The position numbers and the translations under genes were made by a program. Below are positions 9,744 to 18,001 of a stretch of DNA of 64,000 bases, piece after piece; the stretch's first letter is position 1; every line of letters starts with the position of its first letter. The stretch lies in IMG/VR virus record IMGVR_UViG_3300031227_000017, positions 47,653-111,652 of that record; one strand, 5' to 3'. Source of the stretch: a virus. The notes beneath the pieces were generated by a model that was given only the letters and a program-made list of their open reading frames with translations, searched no databases and was not told the DNA's origin.

Positions 9744-9959
9744 ATGTTAGTGCTATCTCGCAAACGCGGAGAAAGAATCTTAATTGGTGACAACATAACA
9801 GTCACCGTGGTTGACCTCCGAGACGACAAAGTGCGTCTCGGCGTCGAAGCCCCGCGAGAGGTACCGGTTAATCGACCGGAAGTTCTCCAAAAAAAGAACG
9901 CGGCCAAAGCTGCCGCCGCGGCTACCCAGACACCGCAGGACCAGTCACAGTCGGACTGA
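9744..9959 (+). CDS. csrA: CsrA-type RNA-binding regulator (copy 1)
   Basis: A 71-residue protein that starts with the diagnostic MLVLSRKRGERILIGDNITV and continues VVDLRDDKVRLGVEAPREVPVNRPEV, a complete CsrA/RsmA core including the C-terminal R-x-E-V region. CsrA dimers bind GGA motifs in mRNA leaders and change translation or stability. A good AAGGAG site precedes ATG 9744. It is the only plus-strand gene in the left third, wedged between two minus-strand genes and overlapping the next one tail-to-tail by 38 bases. The Ala/Gln/Asp-rich tail (last 18 residues) is an extension. It may redirect host gene expression. Confidence 0.95.
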   Translation: MLVLSRKRGERILIGDNITVTVVDLRDDKVRLGVEAPREVPVNRPEVLQKKNAAKAAAAATQTPQDQSQSD

Positions 9960-10767
9960 ATGGTGTCACCGTCCTCGCGGGCTCGCCACGCTGGCGTTTG
10001 AACAGCTCGCGAATGTCACTCTCGCTATTACCTAGCACCTCTCGAACAGACGAGAACACGAGGAATCGCTGTGCGAGTATTGTAGGTGACGGCAACGGAA
10101 CGCCGGTATTGATGTAAAACGGCGGAAGCGTTTTGTCCGTGGCTCCCCAGCTGACCATGTAGAAGCCAAGCATGGTGCAGAGCCACGACAGATACTCACC
10201 AAAGCCCCCTGGCCACTCGTTACACCGTGTTGGTGTCAGCAGCTTACGTTGGTATAACACGCCGACAAACTGCGGACTCAACGCCATGAACGCGTCGGCC
10301 AGTGCGGGCGGTGGGGTCTCGACATTCTGATGCGGGATCTCCCATTCATAGAACAGGTTGGTTGCGGCATGAAAGGCCTTGGCGTGACCACTGGTAGTGT
10401 CTTGCACTCCCAGCAACCCTACACCCTCCTTGCTAGTCTGATCTAGCAGATACGCATCGAATGGTTGACCCATCACGAGACACGAATCATCCAAGAAGAT
10501 GACCTGCTTGTACGAGATACCCTTATCGATCGCCCACTTGAGCCCGTGCATGCGATGGAACCCGGAACAGGCATCCTTGTCGACGGAGGTATGAATCACT
10601 TCATGAGCGCCCTCGGCCGAAAGAGTTTTGATGGTGTTCGTCTCGTCGACGGCCACCGTGAATGTCGAACCACCGGGGCACGACCATTGAATCGAAGAGA
10701 TCAGATCATTCAGGACGTACTCGCCCCGGGCAGAACTGATCACGAATAACGTGTCAACATCGTACAT
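9922..10767 (-). CDS. GT-A-fold glycosyltransferase-like protein
   Basis: A 281-residue protein; I chose ATG 10767 (GGGAG upstream) over longer forms. The N-terminus TLFVISSARGEYVLNDLISSIQW and the FLDDSC acidic motif near residue 88 look like the nucleotide-sugar binding half of a GT-A glycosyltransferase, with FYINTG further on as in other phage and cellular GTs. Donor and acceptor are unknown. It lies immediately downstream of hldE, separated by a terminator hairpin, so a role in heptose or other glycan transfer is plausible but not shown. Confidence 0.7.
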   Translation of the reverse strand: MYDVDTLFVISSARGEYVLNDLISSIQWSCPGGSTFTVAVDETNTIKTLSAEGAHEVIHTSVDKDACSGFHRMHGLKWAIDKGISYKQVIFLDDSCLVMGQPFDAYLLDQTSKEGVGLLGVQDTTSGHAKAFHAATNLFYEWEIPHQNVETPPPALADAFMALSPQFVGVLYQRKLLTPTRCNEWPGGFGEYLSWLCTMLGFYMVSWGATDKTLPPFYINTGVPLPSPTILAQRFLVFSSVREVLGNSESDIRELFKRQRGEPARTVTPFSPTVTGPAVSG

Positions 10768-10787
10768 AACTGCTCCCATTAAAAGCA

Positions 10788-10819
10788 AACAGTCCAGCGA
10801 TGTGACTCGCTGGACTGTT
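10788..10819 (-). terminator. Rho-independent terminator after hldE
   Basis: A perfect 13-base-pair hairpin (arms 10788-10800 and 10807-10819, six-base loop) is followed on the minus strand by TTGCTTTTAA. It would end transcription coming from hldE just before the GT-A-like gene, which then needs its own promoter or read-through. Confidence 0.75.
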
Positions 10820-10912
10820 GCCGATCAGGTAATGTGCGCTCGTAAAAACGTGCCGGGCTGAGCGCGAGAACTTCCATCATTCACTGCATAATAGGCAATT
10901 ATGCAATGGTTG

Positions 10913-12370
10913 TCAACTCTTCTTCGTAGAGTTCTTTGCATTATCGTCCCCGAGCCGTGACGAGCTTAAATTGAAAATAATAGGGGTCAACGACAGTTTT
11001 CCGCCGTGTGACGCCACATAATCTGCACCTGGGATAGGTTCTGCGGCCGCGTCTTGCCCCTTCACCAGAACATCTGGCTTCAACTGACGCACAAGCGATT
11101 CGACATCCCCATCGAACAAAAATACGGTGTCCACAACATCCAACAACGCCAGATGTGACAGTCGATAGCTCTCGCCAACGAGCGGTCTATTGTCGCCTTT
11201 GAGCTCCCGCAAACTGGTGTCATCATTACACGCCACCACAAGACAGTCGCCTTGCCGTACTGCTGCGCGGAGCAGTTCGATATGTCCAGCATGCAACCCG
11301 TCGAAGCAACCATTGGCTAATACGATTGACTGTCGTCGCCGACGCCGTCGCCGTACAAAGGCCAAGGCGTCATCACGATCCATACATTTGGCAGCCCATC
11401 CGGTAGCCTCGTATCGAAATTCGTCGACGGCGTCACGATGAGCCGGCACGACACCGCGATGACGCACCACCATGCCCGCAGCGTACATAGCAAACTGCAC
11501 GCAAGTATCAAACGACTTGCCTTCCAAGTACCCGACGGCCATCGCCGCCATCACAGTATCACCAGCGCCGCACACATCATAAATCTGTTGCGGACTGGAC
11601 TGAAAACTGTGGATCTGGTTATCCCAGGGATTGAAATACATGCAACCGTCCGACCCCTGCGTCATGAGCACGGAGCCAAAGTTACCAGCTCGCCTCAACT
11701 CCTGCAAGATGGACTCAGGCTCCCCAGCGAACACACCAGGATGCACGACGTTGTAGCGATCCACCATATCACGCGCTTCGTTGCTGTTGGGCTTCAGCAA
11801 ATCCACGTTCTCGTATTGTTCAACGCAGTCCGGGCGGCAGTCTACGAAAATCGGTATGGCGAGTTCCTGACATCGCTGCCGAAGCGCACTCCACACCGCG
11901 TCCGTCATCACGCCTTTCGCGTAATCTGCCACACATACCAATCGTACGGCCGTGCCCTCTGCGAGCCCGTAATTGAGCCCCGCTATCACGGCTTTGTCAT
12001 TGCTCAATGGCAGCGTCTCATCATCCGCACGACACAGATACTGACCACCGGCCATGATCCGCGTCTTCACGCTCGTGCGTGTACCGTCCGGCCCTTGCGG
12101 CAAACACGACACTACACCAGCTTCGTTGAGGAGTTCCCCAACCCTTCGCCCGGCAGCGTCGTCGCCTACCACGCCAAGCAGCTTCGCATGTCCGCCGAGC
12201 GTAACTATGTTGTGGGCGACGTTACCCGCACCACCTACCGATTCCGTGAAGTCGTCTTGGGCTACGACAGGAGCCGCTGCCTCGGGCGATACACGGGTCA
12301 TTTCCCCGCATACCGCCCTATCCAGCATCACGTCACCGATCACCAATACCGTAGGTTTCGGATCACTCAT
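10913..12370 (-). CDS. hldE: Bifunctional heptose-7-P kinase / heptose-1-P adenylyltransferase
   Basis: A 485-residue two-domain protein the length of cellular HldE (RfaE). The N-terminal ribokinase-type domain shows GGAGNVAHN and the anion hole DVCGAGDT (near residue 265); the C-terminal nucleotidyltransferase domain shows ANGCFDGLHAGHIELL with the HxGH signature. Together they phosphorylate D-glycero-D-manno-heptose-7-phosphate and, after a phosphatase step, form ADP-heptose. An Arg-rich linker (RRRRRRR) joins the domains. I chose ATG 12370, which overlaps the upstream stop by 8 bases. In a phage this supplies ADP-heptose for the GT9-type enzyme at 58000-60180. Confidence 0.95.
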   Translation of the reverse strand: MSDPKPTVLVIGDVMLDRAVCGEMTRVSPEAAAPVVAQDDFTESVGGAGNVAHNIVTLGGHAKLLGVVGDDAAGRRVGELLNEAGVVSCLPQGPDGTRTSVKTRIMAGGQYLCRADDETLPLSNDKAVIAGLNYGLAEGTAVRLVCVADYAKGVMTDAVWSALRQRCQELAIPIFVDCRPDCVEQYENVDLLKPNSNEARDMVDRYNVVHPGVFAGEPESILQELRRAGNFGSVLMTQGSDGCMYFNPWDNQIHSFQSSPQQIYDVCGAGDTVMAAMAVGYLEGKSFDTCVQFAMYAAGMVVRHRGVVPAHRDAVDEFRYEATGWAAKCMDRDDALAFVRRRRRRRQSIVLANGCFDGLHAGHIELLRAAVRQGDCLVVACNDDTSLRELKGDNRPLVGESYRLSHLALLDVVDTVFLFDGDVESLVRQLKPDVLVKGQDAAAEPIPGADYVASHGGKLSLTPIIFNLSSSRLGDDNAKNSTKKS

Positions 12371-13709
12371 TTGCCTTGACTTCCACGTTGATGACACCGT
12401 CAGGTGTCGTGAAATTGTAGGTACCGATAATATTCTCGCGGGGCGGAAGCTCCGCTACCGGATGCTCCATGTCCTCGCCACGAATGACGAACGGATCAAC
12501 GTAAGGACCCTGCTCGCCATTCACCACGTCGATACGTGCCATCAGCCCTTCCGCGACGGGCACGGAGAACGGATAGATTGCATCGCCAATCGCGACATTA
12601 CCCATCGGTTGCCCTTTCACGGCAAGTGCCGACATGACCGACTGGTACTCGGCTTTACGGATCGTGATCGATCCAACACCGATCTCCGCCAACGCTGCAC
12701 CTTCCGGCGTCTCGGGCGGTGTCGGCAACGAGTCGTCGATCACCTCGAACTTCTGGATACCGAGCCCCTGCATCTGCTCGCCGGTGTCGGTTGTGAAGTC
12801 CACATAACTCTTGCCAGCCGCATCAGGCGCGGTGATGGCGTCCACGACGCCGCGAAACTGCCGCTCGTTTGGGCCGTCATACCGCACACGTTGCCCGGCT
12901 GCGGACGGTCGAACCGCGTTCGCCGCTTTCTTCTTCCCTCCGCCGCCGCCAGTCTTGCCCGTCCGTGGCGCTCTGGGCGCCGGCTCCTCCTTGAACGCAC
13001 CAGCAAGGAATTGCTCCTTCATGGCGTCATTCACGAGGAACTCCTGCAACGTCATGGGCACGGGCGTATTCTGACTCTCCGCCTCGCGGATGATGTCAAT
13101 ATACAACGCCGTGTACTCGACCACCTCCTTGGCCGACCACTGGTGACAGCTTTGCTCCTCTGCCGCCTTCTTCGTGCGGGGCAGCAGTGCCTTGAGCGCG
13201 TCGTTCGGGTGCTTGAGGTTCTCGCCGTCGAAGTCCGCGATCGTCGCGTACAACGTCAAGAACGTCTCGAACGGCAGCGTGGGCGTCAGCTGACGCATCC
13301 ACAGGTAGTCGACGACGAGCTTGATACGCTCACCGTCACCCTTGTACCGCTCACAGCCGCCCTGTTTCGGGAATTCCCGGAGACATTGCAGGATCGACGG
13401 CTTCTCGTCCGCGATGGCCGCGTGTTGCTCCGCCACGGTCGTCTGCTCCGCCAGCCCGGCCTGCTGCACCTGAACCGGTGGAACGGACGTAGGCTGCGGC
13501 GGCACGACAGCCGCCACGGGGCCTGTAGGCGCCGGGGTCGGCGGCGGGGCCGTCGGCATCGGTGGAACCTGCGTCGGCCCGGAACCGGCCACTGGCGACC
13601 GCGCCGGCGGCTGTGCCGGCGGTTGGGCCGGCGGCTGCGCTGGGGGCTGCTGCCCTGGTGCCGTCTGAGTCTGCGGGGGTACGCCCCAATTCGCTTGATG
13701 CTGCGTCAT
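12363..13709 (-). CDS. Pro/Gln-rich multidomain protein of unknown role
   Basis: A 448-residue protein. Residues 1-90 are low-complexity, with a PPAQ repeat and other Pro/Thr/Val-rich sequence. Residues about 110-230 are helical. A basic Gly/Lys hinge (KTGGGGGKKK) follows, then a short segment (QRVRYDGPNERQFRGVVDAI) that resembles an SH3/Tudor-like barrel, and a beta-rich C-terminus ending INVEVKANE. No enzyme motif is visible. It is translationally coupled to hldE downstream. The DNA in the N-terminal part is strongly GC-rich, and long open frames on the other strand there are shadows. Confidence 0.85.
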   Translation of the reverse strand: MTQHQANWGVPPQTQTAPGQQPPAQPPAQPPAQPPARSPVAGSGPTQVPPMPTAPPPTPAPTGPVAAVVPPQPTSVPPVQVQQAGLAEQTTVAEQHAAIADEKPSILQCLREFPKQGGCERYKGDGERIKLVVDYLWMRQLTPTLPFETFLTLYATIADFDGENLKHPNDALKALLPRTKKAAEEQSCHQWSAKEVVEYTALYIDIIREAESQNTPVPMTLQEFLVNDAMKEQFLAGAFKEEPAPRAPRTGKTGGGGGKKKAANAVRPSAAGQRVRYDGPNERQFRGVVDAITAPDAAGKSYVDFTTDTGEQMQGLGIQKFEVIDDSLPTPPETPEGAALAEIGVGSITIRKAEYQSVMSALAVKGQPMGNVAIGDAIYPFSVPVAEGLMARIDVVNGEQGPYVDPFVIRGEDMEHPVAELPPRENIIGTYNFTTPDGVINVEVKANE

Positions 13710-13800
13710 TCTAAATTTCTCCTTCAGTTGTCATCGTCGGAAACGATGGCCTTCCAAAATAAAGTAAGGTACAGTAAGTTTCTGAGTCCTATCAATTTTT

Positions 13801-14757
13801 CTATATCGGCTGCTCGTTCGTCTGCTTGCGACGACGTAACGCCCCGAAGTCCGCCTGTAATCGCATACGGTAGGTGCGTCTCGCGTCCAACCACTGTAGC
13901 GTGCGATCAACGTCGCCACGCAGCAACAGAACTGGATACCGGCAAACACGCGCTACCGCCCCAAATATTGCCGCCCGCGTGGGGCACTCATGCCGGGTCA
14001 CCTTGCCGTGTATAATGTCTTCGGGTGTCGGGTAATCTGCCAGCACCTTGTATAACCGACGATGACATACCCGCCAGCCCCGCGGCACTGGTTCTACAGT
14101 CGTCAACGAAAACGCGCCATGATGCTCCACCCTGCGAAATATTGCTGCTTTCCGCCGTGATACCAAATCCTTCATATAGACGCCGATCCACTTTGCTTCA
14201 CTCCATTGAGGCGAGAATGTTTCTGGAACCGTCGAAACGTACGTCGTGTGCTTCTGCTCAATCAGATGAAACGGGAAAACAGTATCGTCTATCTCATCTA
14301 ACTGAATTGCCCGCAAATTGCGACCATCGCAGTGCGCGACCACCGCATCCACCTGAGCCTGTAAACCTCTCCGTGTGTTATGAAATAGTGAATCCACACC
14401 CAGCCATACCTTACGCGCAGACCGGGCCCAGCAAAACGGACACAAGTCATTAAGTCGACAAGACCGTGTGAGTGGTTTGACCGCTACAAACGTAGGCATG
14501 CAATTTCTGCAATATCCGACAGCGTGCGGGTTCGCCGTGCCATGCGGTGTCCAACCTAACGCCGCCAACGCCCCCAACCGTGCCCGCCACACAGCCACGA
14601 GCTGTTGAGTCTTCTTCCGAATCGACGCCTGCGCTCTCACCTGCGTCGACCCCTTGGCGGGGCCCACCAACGGATAAAGCACCGTGGCCCGCTGAATCGC
14701 ATCAACGAGTCGCATCGGTACAAATCCGTTAATGGAGAATCTCGTATCACTTATCAT
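13801..14757 (-). CDS. Zinc-finger protein with internal RxIDLD tag, possibly Rep-like
   Basis: A 318-residue basic protein. Cysteines at about residues 76-98 (CRNC...CRLNDLCPFCWAR) form a probable zinc site. The arrangement of that finger followed by a SLTTVEP strand and GWRVCHRRLYKVL is loosely like rolling-circle replication initiators, but I do not see a convincing HUH motif, so the assignment is weak. Near residue 125 it contains DGRNLRAIQLDE, the clearest internal copy of the recurrent tag. It is preceded by a 9-base gap and followed by a 91-base gap with nothing recognisable. Confidence 0.8.
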   Translation of the reverse strand: MISDTRFSINGFVPMRLVDAIQRATVLYPLVGPAKGSTQVRAQASIRKKTQQLVAVWRARLGALAALGWTPHGTANPHAVGYCRNCMPTFVAVKPLTRSCRLNDLCPFCWARSARKVWLGVDSLFHNTRRGLQAQVDAVVAHCDGRNLRAIQLDEIDDTVFPFHLIEQKHTTYVSTVPETFSPQWSEAKWIGVYMKDLVSRRKAAIFRRVEHHGAFSLTTVEPVPRGWRVCHRRLYKVLADYPTPEDIIHGKVTRHECPTRAAIFGAVARVCRYPVLLLRGDVDRTLQWLDARRTYRMRLQADFGALRRRKQTNEQPI

Positions 14758-14766
14758 CAGAATGTC

Positions 14767-15048
14767 CTAACCTTCTGCGGCCACCTGGAGTTCGCGGATA
14801 CGCTCGGCGACGGCATGGAGCTGCTGCTCCGCAGAGCAGCAACGACCCGCAAGCTCATTCATGCCACAGTCATCGTCCTTGTCGCACAGTTCGCGGCACA
14901 GGAACAGAAACAACGTATCACCAATACCGCCCGACTCTGCGTCCGCCGCTTCGATGTCTGCAAGCGTTGTACCACCACCCACACTGATCGGAATCAGGTC
15001 CGCCCCAGGGTAGGCGTCGTAAAGCTGTTTAATTGTCAACATGCTCAT
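14767..15048 (-). CDS. Small Cys-containing protein, unknown
   Basis: A 93-residue acidic protein whose start ATGA overlaps the upstream stop codon. Five cysteines (CRELC, DDCG, RCC) could bind metal. The C-terminal third is helical. No family recognised. It is the last gene of the 15-25 kb operon before the zinc-finger gene. Confidence 0.78.
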   Translation of the reverse strand: MSMLTIKQLYDAYPGADLIPISVGGGTTLADIEAADAESGGIGDTLFLFLCRELCDKDDDCGMNELAGRCCSAEQQLHAVAERIRELQVAAEG

Positions 15049-15419
15049 TCGCCGCGAAGCGGCCCTCCTTTATGTTCAATTGCCACGCCAAACCACGCTA
15101 CCAGCGTAGAGCGCATCTGCTCTATTGTCTCGTAATCAAAACGATGCGAACTGTAACAAACACCGTCCCCGTGAAACCGAAGACGCATATAATACAAGCC
15201 ACGATCGATGTCCTTGGTAATGTCCAGCATCTCAAAACGCCGTAACTTAGCCGTCGACATACCGAGATCAAACAACGGCATGTAGATCACGTCAAGACAA
15301 TCAAAGATATTCGGCGGCTTCCAGGGATGCGGTGATGGTTCTGCTATCTCCACCGCCGACATATCCTCCCGGTCCACGGCAATAACGCGTTCACGTTGCG
15401 AGTTGGTACCTAATGCCAT
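15045..15419 (-). CDS. Unknown protein, tandem paralogue A, N-terminal tag
   Basis: A 124-residue protein beginning with QRERVIAVDRED, the RERV form of the recurrent tag. Beyond the tag it resembles its upstream neighbour: both share an L-F/L-D-x-x-S segment and a YY-hydrophobic-x-LR strand (GLYYMRLRF here, NTYYVQLRC there) with a helical C-terminus. The pair therefore looks like a tandem duplication. Start and upstream stop share TAATG. Function unknown. Confidence 0.83.
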   Translation of the reverse strand: MALGTNSQRERVIAVDREDMSAVEIAEPSPHPWKPPNIFDCLDVIYMPLFDLGMSTAKLRRFEMLDITKDIDRGLYYMRLRFHGDGVCYSSHRFDYETIEQMRSTLVAWFGVAIEHKGGPLRGE

Positions 15420-15814
15420 TACACACTCCTTGCATAAAGACCCCCGCGGGCATCCAGGATTCCGTTAAGTAGTATCACGAGACCGGCTTTGATTTCCTCG
15501 GCTTCTTCACGTGTTTCCACGTCATGATCCGATGACCACGTCATGCAGCCTTCGCCACTCCGCTCGTCCCAGCAACGAAGCTGGACATAGTACGTATTCG
15601 CGTGGACACAGTGCTGGAAAACCGAAAATGTATCGAACAGTTTAAGCCGTTCGATCGAAAACCCGTGAGCGAACCCGGGCAGCTCAAAAATATGCGTATT
15701 CGCCCAATTTCTTGTTGGTGGTTCAGGATTATCCTCAACCGCTGGGGCGTCCACGTCAATCACCCGCTCCCGTTTATCGGTCTGCCGGGTCGTTTCCCGT
15801 TTCTTCTTTGCCAT
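15419..15814 (-). CDS. Unknown protein, tandem paralogue B, N-terminal tag
   Basis: A 131-residue protein with a basic N-terminus followed by DKRERVIDVDAP, a near-perfect copy of the recurrent tag. The body parallels the neighbouring 124-residue protein. Its start lies 41 bases inside the upstream gene. The tag codons differ from those of the paralogue (CGG GAG CGG GTG versus CGT GAA CGC GTT), so the peptide has been kept while the DNA has drifted. Confidence 0.83.
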   Translation of the reverse strand: MAKKKRETTRQTDKRERVIDVDAPAVEDNPEPPTRNWANTHIFELPGFAHGFSIERLKLFDTFSVFQHCVHANTYYVQLRCWDERSGEGCMTWSSDHDVETREEAEEIKAGLVILLNGILDARGGLYARSV

Positions 15815-16268
15815 CGTCGCTATCCTGCCGATTCGTTTCGGCTGCTTTGGTCAGCGGAATAATATGCGTGGGGTCATCGCTATTGATGTCCGCCCACACG
15901 ATAAGCCGGATCTCGCCATCCCAGACCTCCAGCATAACAGGTCGACCCTGCCCTGGGTACGCTTGCGGTTCGCCGAGACCTTCGACACCCAGGTAAATGC
16001 TTCCACTCACCTGCTCGATGATCACATCACGATGCGACGCCCGCTCCGCCTTGGGGCAGCTGCACACAGTCTTGATCGCCATCGTAACAGCTTCAGTAGC
16101 CTGCTCGCAAGCCTCCATCCCCTCCGGGACCCGTGTGTCGCTACGGGCCTCGGTGAGGATCTCTCCGATGTCCACGGCGCTGAACTGTTTGAACGCCGTA
16201 TAATCGTTGGATCTCCCAGGCCGCTTAGCCAGCAGCTCCAGTAATTTCTTCCCAGTTGACACTGTCAT
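15774..16268 (-). CDS. Unknown protein
   Basis: A 164-residue protein with an N-terminal helix rich in Leu and Lys, a CSCPKAERASH segment in the middle, a beta-like region (VMLEVWDGEIRLIVWAD) and an acidic, disordered tail. No family recognised. It starts with an ATGA overlap to the upstream gene and its tail overlaps the next start by 41 bases. Confidence 0.8.
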   Translation of the reverse strand: MTVSTGKKLLELLAKRPGRSNDYTAFKQFSAVDIGEILTEARSDTRVPEGMEACEQATEAVTMAIKTVCSCPKAERASHRDVIIEQVSGSIYLGVEGLGEPQAYPGQGRPVMLEVWDGEIRLIVWADINSDDPTHIIPLTKAAETNRQDSDDGKEETGNDPADR

Positions 16269-16732
16269 GCCTCCTGTTTATCAAGGTTAATCGACCGTAA
16301 GGGCCCCCGCTCGACTTCGGCACTTTCCATGTTGGTCAGTGCCTCCGTCAGTTCGTGTAACTCTTTCCGAAGCTCGTACTCGGACGGTGGGTCTTCCGCC
16401 AGGATGTCACGAAACGCTAGACGCTTCGCGTCATCGATATTGGCCCTGCCGAGTATAACCCGGCAGGCAAGTATGCGCCAGTTCAACTGCTGACGCTGCG
16501 CGATGTCAACGTGTCGCTCCATCACTTCATACTCATCCTCCATGACCTCGATCTGTGTCAGGCCACCCTTAACAAGGTGCAGCCCTGCACTGTAATGAGC
16601 TGACTGCTGCAACACCTGCTCGCGTACGGCAGGTGGTGCAGACGTCGCCAGTCTCGCTGTCGCTTCCATCTCATAATCAAAGAGTTCAACAGCCTTTTTC
16701 AGGCCCGCTTTGATAATCGACGTGTGCTCCAC
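16265..16732 (-). CDS. Helical protein with C-terminal RxIDLD tag
   Basis: About 155 residues from GTG 16732, which shares its G with the upstream TAG stop; an upstream in-frame GTG at 16771 is also possible. The protein is almost entirely helical and likely coiled-coil. It ends ERGPLRSINLDKQEA, a clear C-terminal tag. Unknown function. Confidence 0.8.
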   Translation of the reverse strand: MEHTSIIKAGLKKAVELFDYEMEATARLATSAPPAVREQVLQQSAHYSAGLHLVKGGLTQIEVMEDEYEVMERHVDIAQRQQLNWRILACRVILGRANIDDAKRLAFRDILAEDPPSEYELRKELHELTEALTNMESAEVERGPLRSINLDKQEA

Positions 16733-17442
16733 TAGAGCTGAAGCTCTTGGATAGCCTTCAGCGTGTTCCACGGCATCAGCTTCTCGGGCTTGGTCTTACC
16801 GTTAGCCGGAATGAACGCAACACCGGCGCCCGCCACCCGGAGCGTGCCAATCATGCGACCGTCCTGTGTGAGCTTGAGCTCCGCACCGCCTTCGGGCAGT
16901 TCGATGCCGAGATGCACCTTAGGCAGCGCATCATTGTCCCGCAGAAGCCTGCGAACAGACGCCTTGAGCGATCGCGGATTTTCCGGCCTTACCGCAGGTA
17001 CCGAGAACTTCTTCTCTTTCTGATCCCGCAGCACCTTCTGCACGTAGGTCACCGTGCATTGTGCCTCCAGCGAAAGCTGCGTCGGCGTCTTGTCAGGGTA
17101 ACGCTCGGTGGTCCACAGGATCAGACGCTTCTTGCCGCCGTTTCGTCCATTCACGGGCGGGGACACGGGCGGGGTGGTGATCGTCGTCTTCCGCACCAAC
17201 GGCTTGCGAGGTCTCAACGCACGCAGTATCTTGTTGACGTACGAGCGGTCGCAGCCAACCTTGAACGCGATGTCGTCCTGATCGAGGTCTGGAAACTTCG
17301 TCGCCAGTCGCTCGATCGCTTCACGCTTGCAGCCGCGGGGCTTGCCCGACAAGCTGACCTTCTTCGCCACTTTGCGTTTCGGCACCTTCTTTTTCTTCCT
17401 CGGAAGTGCGGTCTTACTACTTCTCGTCTTTACTCTTGCCAT
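16732..17442 (-). CDS. DNA-binding protein with two helix-turn-helix repeats
   Basis: A 236-residue protein with a very basic N-terminus (KKKKVPKRKVAKK), then two similar helix-turn-helix units: DLDQDDIAFKVGCDRSYVNK (about residues 50-70) and TPTQLSLEAQCTVTYVQKVL (about 115-135). Duplicated HTH motifs joined by a Pro/Thr linker suggest binding to a direct or inverted repeat. The C-terminal 80 residues form a beta-rich domain. It is a good candidate for a transcription regulator or nucleoid-type factor of this phage. Confidence 0.87.
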   Translation of the reverse strand: MARVKTRSSKTALPRKKKKVPKRKVAKKVSLSGKPRGCKREAIERLATKFPDLDQDDIAFKVGCDRSYVNKILRALRPRKPLVRKTTITTPPVSPPVNGRNGGKKRLILWTTERYPDKTPTQLSLEAQCTVTYVQKVLRDQKEKKFSVPAVRPENPRSLKASVRRLLRDNDALPKVHLGIELPEGGAELKLTQDGRMIGTLRVAGAGVAFIPANGKTKPEKLMPWNTLKAIQELQL

Positions 17443-17479
17443 GTCAAAATCCTCACATAAACTTGTTTTGATTCTACGC

Positions 17480-18001
17480 TTAGGTAAGCCGCTCGAACAT
17501 CTCGGTGAACGCCTTACGGCGGACAGCGGTAGCCGCAGTCACGCGACCTTGCTCTTGTAAGCCGGCCCAGAAGACGCGATAAGTAACCGCGTCTCTGTCG
17601 GGGTGTTCGCCCATTTGAGCTATGACGGCGTAACGACTACGCCGGTCAGCCTCTTCAGCGTCAAGGTGTGTATCATGGTAAGCACAACCAAACGGTGAAA
17701 CCGGGTGGATCGTGCAATGCGCGTCAGCGTCAAGAAAGACACAACTGCCGTCTTCTCGCTGAGCTGGTACAAGCGTAGGTACAGAAAACTGCACAATACC
17801 CTGGGGCGTGCGTTCCGCCACAATGGCACCCGACGACGCAAGGAAATGACTGACGAGCCACTCCCACGGGTCTGCCGGTTTAACGTATTCAAGTATGCGT
17901 TCGACGTCACCCGGGATCAAACACCCCGGCATCGTCTTGCATCCAACAGTGCAATGTTTACAATCGCACGTTGTTCGAGCGAATGGTGGGAGTTCGCTCA
18001 T
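17480..18001 (-). CDS. YkgJ-family cysteine-cluster protein
   Basis: A 173-residue protein with the YkgJ-type pattern: CDCKHCTVGCKTMPGC near the N-terminus and CVFL...HCTIHPVSPFGC in the middle. Members of this family are predicted to hold zinc or an iron-sulfur cluster; the biochemical role is not well defined. It overlaps the upstream gene by ATGA. A 37-base gap follows. Confidence 0.85.
   Translation of the reverse strand: MSELPPFARTTCDCKHCTVGCKTMPGCLIPGDVERILEYVKPADPWEWLVSHFLASSGAIVAERTPQGIVQFSVPTLVPAQREDGSCVFLDADAHCTIHPVSPFGCAYHDTHLDAEEADRRSRYAVIAQMGEHPDRDAVTYRVFWAGLQEQGRVTAATAVRRKAFTEMFERLT

Noticed and set aside
12054-14015. A 653-codon open frame on the plus strand
   Set aside because: It is antisense to hldE and the Pro-rich gene, whose products have clear domains and coupled starts; the frame is His/Arg/Leu-rich, as expected for a GC-rich shadow.
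13801-14757. Firm rolling-circle initiator
   Set aside because: The zinc finger and one strand are reminiscent, but no HUH or catalytic Tyr arrangement could be identified.
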